From Paludibacteraceae bacterium (GTDB lineage Bacteria > Bacteroidota > Bacteroidia > Bacteroidales > Paludibacteraceae): DNA of 49,923 nucleotides. The notes beneath the pieces were generated by a model. The model had not been told where the DNA came from. It did no database searches and saw only the letters and a program-made list of their open reading frames with translations. The stretch's first letter is position 1, and every line of letters starts with the position of its first letter. The stretch lies in contig JAFTCC010000031.1 of assembly GCA_017454915.1 (NCBI GenBank), positions 1-49,923 of the forward strand, read 5' to 3'. Positions 45,101-49,923 of this stretch are shown piece after piece. Made by a program: the position numbers and the translations under genes.

Positions 45101-48100
45101 GATGAGCATCCCGCACGGCATAAATATTACATAACCGGAGAAGGCGAAACATTCGGAAACTGGAACGAAAAGGCCATTGAACTGACCGACTGCTCGTACA
45201 CCTTCAATGAACTGCCTGCCGGAACATATTCGTTCAAGATTACGGACGGCACATGGGCTAACTCTTGGGGTGGTAGCGAAGTAACTTCCGTCGAAGGTGC
45301 TACAATGAGCATCGGCGATGACAACAACGCTGTCTTCACAATCGACGTCAAATCTGACGTAACAATCTCATTCAACGGCGGCAATATTTTCATCTATGCC
45401 TTTGGTTCGGAGTGTCTCACATACAACGTTACAGTACCCGAAGGGACACCTGCTGTGTACATTGCAGGCGACTTCTTCGAATGGTCGTTCGCCCAAATGG
45501 AAAAAGTGGATGACACTCACTACACCATCTGCATCGAAGGAGCTACCGAAAATCACGGCTATAAATTCTGCTACGAAAACAATTGGAACGCAGTAGAAAA
45601 GGCAGCAAACGGCATTGACGACGTTCCAAACCGCACATACAGCGAAGAAAATGTTGTTGCCGCTTGGAACGGCATTGGCCTCAACTACACCGTTAACGTG
45701 CCAGATGGAACACCCGAAGTGTACATCTTTAGAGTTTATGATAACAGCGGCAATGCGGATTTCTACAAGATGAACAAGTCTGACGACAACCAATTCACAC
45801 TGTTCATCAACGGAGCCACAGCCGACCAGTGCTACATTTACTTCAGTGCTATTGACGAGAGCGAACTGCTCAACCAATACCGCGAGGTGGATGCCCAAGG
45901 CAATCTGATGTCATGCCGCCAATATAGCGACCTTGACGTGGTTGCAGGCTGGGCTGGTATGCCTACCACCACACTGACTTACACCGTCACAGTTCCGCAA
46001 TGGACACCGCAAGTATTCATCTCCGGTGACTTCAACAACTGGACATTCCAGCCAATGGAGAAAGTTGAGGACGGACTGTTCAGCGTAACCATTGAGAACA
46101 CCACGGCTAACATGGGATATAAGTACCTATGGCAGGCTGACTGGAACTACCGCGAGATATATGGCGATGACTCAGCAAACGACAACCGCCACTACTCCTC
46201 AAACGATGAGGTAACCCTCTGGCGCACTGACGCAAGTGTAGCTCTTGAGCCTAAGGCCAATGATTTGGTTTACACTGGCGAAGCGCAAATACTCATCACA
46301 GCCGGACACGCCGTGGGCGGCGTATTCCACTACGGCCTCAACGCTGACGATATGTCAGAGGGACTGCCAAAGGCTACTGATGCAGGAGAATACACTGTAT
46401 ATCTGACAATAGTAGGCGACAACACTCACAACAGCGTAACGCTTGAGCCTATTGTCGTAACTATTGCTAAAGCCGACATCAATATCACCGCAGCACCGCA
46501 AGCCGTTGAAGGACTTGTATATAACGGTCAAGACCAAGTGCTCGTGGCAAACGGCGAAGCTGACTTCGGCACTATACTCTACTCACTCGACAACGAAACT
46601 TTCTCTGCTGACCTGCCGACTGGCAAGGATGCCGGAAATTACGAAGTCTTCTTCCGCGTTGACGGAGACGACAACCACAACGCCACTGAAACTCTGACGC
46701 TGCAAGCCAAGATAGCGATAGCAGCAGTGGAATACACCGCACCCGAACCCATCCAAGGACTTGAATACAACGGCGAACCACAAGTGCTCATCAATGCTGG
46801 TGAAGCTTTAGGCGGAACTATGCTCTACTCACTCGACGGTGAAATGTTCTCGGCTGAACTGCCTACTGCAACCGACGCAGGAATATACGAAGTGTTCTAC
46901 CGCATTTACGGTGACGATAACCACACCGACGTGGCTCCGAAGTCATTCAGCGTCGAAATCGCAAGGGCGGATGTCAGCTACACTGCTCCGCAAGCAGTAG
47001 AAGGACTTGTTTACAACGGCAACGCCCTGACACTGATAGAAGCTGGCAGTGCAGAAGGTGGCGAAATGCTATATGCCCTTGAAGGTGATAGGTTTAGCAC
47101 CGAATTACCACAGGCAACCGATGCCGGCGAATACGAGATATTCTTCCGCATCGACGGCGACGAAAATCACAATGGCGTTGAACAGCAAAGCCTCGTGGTT
47201 ACAATCGCCAAGGCCGACATCGCCAACTACACCGCTCCGCAAGCTGTCGAAGGACTTGTCTTCACTGGCAACCCGCAAGCCCTCATCACCGCTGGTGAGG
47301 TTGAAGAAGGCGGCACAATGCTCTACTCGCTCGGTGGCAAGGAATACGGCACAGCTCTGCCAGAAGCCACCAACGTGGGCGTTTACGAAGTATTCTTCCG
47401 CATCGAAGGCGACCAGAACCACAACAGCGTGGCTCCGCAGTCGTTCAGCGTTGAAATCGTCAGGGCTGACATCAACTACGTTGCCCCAAGACCAATTTCT
47501 GGACTTGTTTACAACGGACAACAGCAAGCCCTCCTGTCTGCAGGTTCGGCAGAAGCGGGATACTTCATCTACTGGCTCGACAACGAACAGCCCAGCCGCG
47601 AAGTGCCAACCGCTCTTAACGCAGGAGAATACAGCATCAACTTCAAACTCGTGGGCGACGAAAGCCACAACGACATTGAATTTGAACCTATTGTTGTAAC
47701 CATAGCTAAAGCAGATATTGAGTACACCGCTCCGAAGGCTATCGAAGGACTTGTTTACAACGGTCAGGCACAAACGCTCATATCAGCTGGCAGTGCCGAT
47801 GGTGGAACAATGTTCTATGCGCTTGACGGACAAAGATACTCAACTGAACTGCCGGCAACAGCTAATGCAGGAGCGCACAAAGTCTTCTTCCGTATCTACG
47901 GCGATGACAACCACAACAGTGTTGAACCACAATCTATCATTGTTGAGATTGCCAAGGCCGACATCGTTGGCTACACCGCACCAGTGGCTGTCGCTAACCT
48001 CGTTTACGATGGACAGCCGCACGCTCTGATAACCGCCGGAAGTGTCAAAGACGGCACAATGCTCTACTCGCTCGACGGTAAGGAATACAGCGAGGCACTG

Positions 48101-49747
48101 CCCACCGGCATTGAAGTAGGCGAATACACCGTTTACTTCCGCATCGATGGCGACCAGAACCACAATGATGTGCAAGCGCAAAGCCTGAAGGCTGAAATCA
48201 TCAGGGCCAACGCTGAATACACCATTCCAAGCCCGGCAATCGGACTCATATATAATGGCAAACCGCAGGCTCTCGTAACCCAAGGAGTTGCTCAAGGCGG
48301 ACAATTCTACTACTGGCTCGAGGGTGAGCAGATGAGCACGGCAGTGCCCACCGCCACCAACGCCGGAACGTACACCGTCAACTTCATGCTCGTGGGCGAC
48401 GCTTCGCACGACGACGTGACATTCTCACCCGTAACGGTTACCATCGCCAAGGCTGACTTCAACGTTACAGCACCTGTTGCTGTCGAAGGTCTGGTTTACG
48501 ATGGCGAAGCACACGCTCTCATCACCGCTGGTCATGTTGACGAAGGTGTAATGCTCTACTCTATCAACAACATTAACTACAGCGCAACTGTTCCTGAAGT
48601 CTTCGACGCCGGAGAGTACACCGTTTACTACCGCGTTGACGGCGACCAGAACCACAACGACTTCGAAGCTCAAAGCCTCGTGGTTACTGTTGCTAAAGCT
48701 GATATTGAGTTCTCCGCACCTCAAGCACTCGAAGGACTTGTTTACAATGGTCAGCCGCAAACGCTCATAGCAGCAGGCGCAGCAGACTTCGGAACAATGC
48801 TCTACTCACTCGACGGCGAGAACTTCTCGGCAGAACTGCCAGCGGCTACCGACGCCGCTCTCTACACCGTTTACTACCGCATCGACGGCGACCAGAACCA
48901 CAACGGCTTTGCAGCGCAAAGCCTGCAAGTTCGCATATCGGCTGACAAGACCGCACTGCAGCAGGCTATTGACGACGCAACGGCATTCCACTCAACCATC
49001 AGCAACCTCTATCCCGAAATCGCACAAGAACTTAACGATGCGATATGGGAGGCACAAATGGTGAACGGAAATGCAGACGCAACGCAGCCTGAGGTTGACG
49101 ACGCAACGAAAGACTTGCTCGATGCGCTCGAGAAGGCACGCCGTGACGCTGAACTCGCGGCACAGGCAATCACCATCATCGTGCCGGCGGGAGAGTTCGC
49201 TACTGGATATTACGACCACGCTATAACAGTCAGCGACCCCAACGTCGAACTCTACACCATCACATCGATTGACGGAGATGCGGTTTATCTGACACAGATA
49301 ACCACTGCCGCACCCTACACACCGTTCTTGATTTACAACCCGACATCGTCTGACATCACCGTAACCCTCGAGGCTACCGACGCAACACCCACTGACGTTA
49401 CCCCTGCTCCACAATTCAAGGGTACAACCGAAGTACGCGAAATGCCGGCAAGCAACGGAAGCGTAGAGTACTACATCTTCACTGGTACATCGTTCGTATA
49501 TGTTGACGAATCGGGCACCATACCGGCCAACAAGTGCTGGCTTGAACTGCCAGTCAACAGCGGCAACCACATCCGCCGCATTCTCTTCGGACCTAACGGA
49601 GGACCTACAACAGGACTTGAGGACGCCGAGGCTGAAGAAGTCAACGGACCGTGGTTCGACCTCAACGGACGGCTGCTCGGAGGAGAACCTGAAATCGAAG
49701 GCATTTACATCCACAACGGAAAGAAAGTGCTCATCAGAAGAAAGTAA
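39104..49747 (+). CDS. Giant (3547-residue) multi-module secreted glycan-binding-like protein with T9SS tail
   Basis: Signal peptide MIKRKLLTLLSLLIMAVIGANAQ. Modules, with rough residues: A, beta-sandwich 24-205. B, jelly-roll-like pair 213-363 and 1848-2003. C, five SusE/F-like modules at 366, 680, 1402, 1750 and 2005 (YYLTGEGETFGGWN, LPAGTYKFKITDG). D, OB-fold-like 469-580. E, seven E-set/CBM48-like modules at 585, 942, 1304, 1662, 2105, 2194 and 2290 (VPEGTPAVYI, YKYLCGEGW). F, three modules at 784, 1150 and 1505 (ASGTVDFYVPGE). G, CBM26-like 1040-1148 (VVFFENTQSW, IIFNDGTNQT). Eleven ~82-residue repeats 2379-3280. FIVAR-like 3281-3354. The C-terminal part closes with WFDLNGRLLG and GIYIHNGKKVLIRRK, a T9SS-type tail. 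No catalytic domain is visible. It is probably a surface-displayed, starch/glycan-binding adhesin or scaffold; the module names are pattern matches and the binding role is inference. Confidence 0.88.
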   Translation: MIKRKLLTLLSLLIMAVIGANAQEAFGVTWPMGESTAGTASPTTVAINLTSSTGNGLLVNGTKTFSDITFTNLDMNASESGKNDLASAQSLNKYVEYSFVPTGDITLSSVAFDAVKFGTGDPQAFVTLLIGDGEEKTVIASAPIRRNNDEAVDISHHYELTDAVAYAEEQVTLRIYIGKLAAGKSVGIANVSINGKLGIIPSTEPVVGPVDAESVFINFSELTDGLTIQEPLNFKDVVNIIGSETKSWYAESNEKVFDCGTMFTIRLKSGGAANSSGRYFTVDVAGPCTLEFYAMSGSTGDARNFNITQGAFSAAALASLTVNGEKNVETVSYSYTGADATTLYVIPQKAINFYGLSVIYNGEHPAQHKYYLTGEGETFGGWNPAALELTDCSYTLNALPAGNYQFKLTQDGEWDVNYGINYVDLQQVSGATVTGSDNVEMTLTEESNVTISLNGGKIAIAAESTAPQIHDVTVAQALEIAGALASGAITDDYYRVNVNITEIKSNATNVEKYGNVNLTVADETGSILSYYTNNLGDVPFTSLEEVPAVGSQVIIVGPLTNYKGTTPEFTRGYIEQIISTPQVGLTYNVVVPENTPAVFIVGDFSNWTEFIEMTKVSDTEYTITIANATENDKFKFTCGQGWEYVEVNPDYSDRENHTYDPAAAIVVEVWKAIPSVEPQVSYYLIGDADILGNWDVQNAILLEDGAYTFQKLPAGTYKFKITDGANYWVGCSIFNADASNIEVGCEYIEYDPDGNLILSINEDMKVIVTFDGQSITVNAEAVEPVMASGTVDFYVPGEGATASTADAYYELPVAEGGMELDEYTKEAVTIKFVTGGSNVSKSYPDNPPCVRFYQGNTLDVTVSDYTMTKIEWIVASGSKGLPSVTVGEISGENTAGTVVTWEGAVTDGTLTITADKQFRFTHMIVTYTDGDVPQPAESITFTVEVPEGTPAVYIAGPWNDWGNNGYTAMTMVDATHYTVTIEGLTEDGLEYKYLCSEDWAYREVKADGSDLDANRTYSATVGDVVEAWLAIPGEEPEEVACLENEEQVVVFFENTQSWNAVKAYAWAETPGSTAVNQLLGTWPGTDAELVEGNIYRMVFPATAGQPDDTWQIIFNDGTNQTANLVYLNHYLYNIESAQREITAICEVVEPVMASGTVDFYVPGENAVPSTADAYYELPVSETGYDLEEYTKEAVTIKFVTGGQNISKSYTGNPPAVRFYQGNTLEVTVKDYTMTKIEWVVTSGSKGVPSADQGSISGENTAGSIVTWTGIVTDGTLTINADKQFRFSHMIVTYGDDVPQPSEGITYNVTVPEGTPAVYICGAWDGWTAFTPMEKVESEAGTYYTVTIEGATENHGYKYLCGESWDYVEVDAEGKDISDRTYNPTAADEVAGWKAIPGQEPETAYYLTGEGDLFGNWDAHALLMENGAYTFDALPAGTYKFKVTDGANYWVGCSIFNADESNIEVGCENIEYDPDGNLVLSINEPMQVTITFDGESITVNGSEIVPVMASGTVDFYVPGENAVASTADAYYELPVAEGGMELDEYSKEAITVKFVTNGSNPSKTYPGNPPTARWYSKNAIEITIKDYTMTKIEFLSQYDNTKGLPTASTGEITGEATKGGVFTWTGVVTDGTLTLTNETGSQFRFSHMIVTYSEDVPQPAECLTYNVEVPEGTPTVYIIGGFNQWSFTKMTKVDETHYTLCIEGATENDQYKYCCGEGWEYVEVNAEGGEIENRTYNPTAADAVEAWAALPPYFITGEKLVGSWDANAMVMENGSITFTNLAAGSYDFKITRGTWTENWGFESLGNVSGATASGGDSDNVRMTFFVISDVTISFDGEHINITATPAAETTISTSMFVNFSSLETETGDITSNVNFSNIYIVGSDNKPWRVNENSQVFDCATTFTKRLNSGGKASADGRFLSFTVAGACTIEFYAMSNGKDVRTFNITKDSFSSTALTTLSVDGNNGLETVSYSYTGTEPATLFVIPQASINFYGMSIIFNDEHPARHKYYITGEGETFGNWNEKAIELTDCSYTFNELPAGTYSFKITDGTWANSWGGSEVTSVEGATMSIGDDNNAVFTIDVKSDVTISFNGGNIFIYAFGSECLTYNVTVPEGTPAVYIAGDFFEWSFAQMEKVDDTHYTICIEGATENHGYKFCYENNWNAVEKAANGIDDVPNRTYSEENVVAAWNGIGLNYTVNVPDGTPEVYIFRVYDNSGNADFYKMNKSDDNQFTLFINGATADQCYIYFSAIDESELLNQYREVDAQGNLMSCRQYSDLDVVAGWAGMPTTTLTYTVTVPQWTPQVFISGDFNNWTFQPMEKVEDGLFSVTIENTTANMGYKYLWQADWNYREIYGDDSANDNRHYSSNDEVTLWRTDASVALEPKANDLVYTGEAQILITAGHAVGGVFHYGLNADDMSEGLPKATDAGEYTVYLTIVGDNTHNSVTLEPIVVTIAKADINITAAPQAVEGLVYNGQDQVLVANGEADFGTILYSLDNETFSADLPTGKDAGNYEVFFRVDGDDNHNATETLTLQAKIAIAAVEYTAPEPIQGLEYNGEPQVLINAGEALGGTMLYSLDGEMFSAELPTATDAGIYEVFYRIYGDDNHTDVAPKSFSVEIARADVSYTAPQAVEGLVYNGNALTLIEAGSAEGGEMLYALEGDRFSTELPQATDAGEYEIFFRIDGDENHNGVEQQSLVVTIAKADIANYTAPQAVEGLVFTGNPQALITAGEVEEGGTMLYSLGGKEYGTALPEATNVGVYEVFFRIEGDQNHNSVAPQSFSVEIVRADINYVAPRPISGLVYNGQQQALLSAGSAEAGYFIYWLDNEQPSREVPTALNAGEYSINFKLVGDESHNDIEFEPIVVTIAKADIEYTAPKAIEGLVYNGQAQTLISAGSADGGTMFYALDGQRYSTELPATANAGAHKVFFRIYGDDNHNSVEPQSIIVEIAKADIVGYTAPVAVANLVYDGQPHALITAGSVKDGTMLYSLDGKEYSEALPTGIEVGEYTVYFRIDGDQNHNDVQAQSLKAEIIRANAEYTIPSPAIGLIYNGKPQALVTQGVAQGGQFYYWLEGEQMSTAVPTATNAGTYTVNFMLVGDASHDDVTFSPVTVTIAKADFNVTAPVAVEGLVYDGEAHALITAGHVDEGVMLYSINNINYSATVPEVFDAGEYTVYYRVDGDQNHNDFEAQSLVVTVAKADIEFSAPQALEGLVYNGQPQTLIAAGAADFGTMLYSLDGENFSAELPAATDAALYTVYYRIDGDQNHNGFAAQSLQVRISADKTALQQAIDDATAFHSTISNLYPEIAQELNDAIWEAQMVNGNADATQPEVDDATKDLLDALEKARRDAELAAQAITIIVPAGEFATGYYDHAITVSDPNVELYTITSIDGDAVYLTQITTAAPYTPFLIYNPTSSDITVTLEATDATPTDVTPAPQFKGTTEVREMPASNGSVEYYIFTGTSFVYVDESGTIPANKCWLELPVNSGNHIRRILFGPNGGPTTGLEDAEAEEVNGPWFDLNGRLLGGEPEIEGIYIHNGKKVLIRRK
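41455..44090 (+). repeat. Three-copy F module and flanking block duplications in the giant gene
   Basis: F modules start at about 41459, 42557 and 43622. Each opens with a nearly identical DNA stretch beginning ATGGCATC and encoding MASGTVDFYVPG. They are joined by E and C modules in the order C2-F1-E2-G-F2-E3-C3-F3-E4-C4, which points to duplication of a multi-module block. Separately, module B (39740-40190) recurs at 44645-45110 with its following C module. Confidence 0.8.
46237..48945 (+). repeat. Tandem array of eleven ~246-bp coding repeats
   Basis: Each unit encodes about 82 residues with the frame GLVYNGQxQxLIxAG, MLYSLDGxxFSAELP, TDAGxYxVFFRIDGDxNHN and a linker such as VTIAKADIxYTAPQ. 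Units 1, 6 and 9 form a separate subclass with FxYWL and VGDxSHNDxxFEP in place of MLYSL and IDGDxNHN. The fold resembles MBG/Ig-like stalk repeats of bacterial adhesins. The array is coding and regular, and is not a CRISPR array. Confidence 0.9.
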
Positions 49748-49759
49748 TAACAACTCACT

Positions 49760-49798
49760 GCGGAATGCGGGGGGCTAATCATTCCCCCTGCAGACCGC
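49760..49798 (+). promoter_or_regulatory. Hairpin between the giant gene and the next secreted-protein gene
   Basis: GCGG (49760-49763) pairs with CCGC (49795-49798), and inside it GCGGGGG pairs with CCCCCTGC with one mismatch, around CTAATCATT. No T-tract follows, so it is more likely an mRNA processing or 3'-protection element, or a leaky terminator, than a full terminator. Confidence 0.5.
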
Positions 49799-49820
49799 AA
49801 TGAAATAATAAACTACAATC

Positions 49821-49923
49821 ATGAAGACAAAATTTTTAACACTGGTTGCCCTGCTTTTCGCAACAGCCGCAGCATACGCCCACGACCTCATCGCTCTCTC
49901 GGACCACGGCACTGTCACGTTCC
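49821..49923 (+). CDS. Secreted protein, N-terminal fragment (cut by window edge)
   Basis: ATG 49821 opens a frame that stays open to the window end. It encodes a clear signal peptide (MKTKFLTLVALLFATAAAYA) and then HDLIALSDHGTVTF. Only 34 residues are visible, too few to name a family. It follows the giant surface-protein gene by 73 bases in the same direction and is probably a further exported protein of the same locus, on the same or a processed transcript. Confidence 0.7.
   Translation, partial: MKTKFLTLVALLFATAAAYAHDLIALSDHGTVTF

Noticed and set aside
47105..47773. Long minus-strand frame (222 residues) opposite the giant gene
   Set aside because: It is a mirror of the repeat codons; similar frames occur opposite other plus-strand genes (for example 21124-21810 and 24510-25124) and none has family features.
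46237..48945. Regular ~246-bp repeats considered as a CRISPR array
   Set aside because: The units are far too long, diverge like protein repeats and keep one open reading frame; there are no spacer-repeat units and no cas genes.
1..49923. tRNA and rRNA genes
   Set aside because: I found no cloverleaf-like or rRNA-like segment by reading; the asnS-end repeat is coding sequence, not a tRNA attachment site.

Overview
The window is a chromosomal piece from a member of the order Bacteroidales (phylum Bacteroidota). The evidence is a type IX secretion (T9SS) core operon, secreted proteins with T9SS-type C-terminal tails, recurrent TAnnTTTG / TTTG promoters of the Bacteroidota type, A-rich leaders in place of strong Shine-Dalgarno sites, and marker neighbourhoods such as ftsX-DUF3098-uppP-truB-queA and serC-serA. 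The family cannot be fixed from sequence reading alone; a Prevotellaceae- or Muribaculaceae-like gut organism is plausible.

Layout. 1-2635 (minus strand): a type I restriction-modification operon, hsdM, then a RhuM-Fic fusion, then hsdS cut by the window edge. 2829-4234: a small methyltransferase and a PduO-type cobalamin adenosyltransferase. 4239-11186: a promoter, a structured leader, a DUF2795 gene and the T9SS core genes porP-gldK-gldL-gldM-gldN, closed by a terminator. 11201-17072: housekeeping genes ftsX, DUF3098, uppP, truB, queA and a large periplasmic PpiC-type isomerase. 17205-17467: a terminator and a 193-bp MITE-like element with perfect terminal inverted repeats and a 7-bp target duplication. 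17485-18747 (minus): a secreted carboxypeptidase-regulatory-like protein. 18753-21866: kduI-kduD-DUF4861, for uronate catabolism. 21879-24173: a WYL regulator, a HIRAN protein and a LolA-like chaperone. 24346-26742: asnS, with a DUF6922/AbiEii-like toxin-antitoxin cassette inserted at its 3' end between two 55-bp copies of the asnS terminus. 26863-30967: a secreted IgGFc-like/PKD protein with a T9SS tail, paired with an OmpA-family barrel protein. 31020-38687: an LTA-synthase-like phosphatase-superfamily protein, serC-serA, a barrel protein, an acyltransferase, a collagen-like lipoprotein and a THUMP-like methyltransferase. 38734-49747: a regulatory leader (palindrome, promoter, 32-residue ORF, terminator-like hairpin) and a 3547-residue surface protein. 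The start of another secreted protein is cut by the right edge.

How it fits together. The T9SS core (PorP, GldK/L/M/N) would export proteins carrying a C-terminal sorting tail; at least two such proteins are in this window, the IgGFc/PKD protein and the 3547-residue protein. The giant protein has no recognisable enzyme domain. It looks like a chain of glycan-binding modules (SusE/F-like, CBM26-like, E-set-like) followed by eleven ~82-residue repeats, as expected of an extended starch- or glycan-binding adhesin or scaffold. The items most worth a second look are the asnS-targeted toxin-antitoxin cassette, the giant protein and its leader, the MITE, and the structured leader ahead of the DUF2795-T9SS operon.
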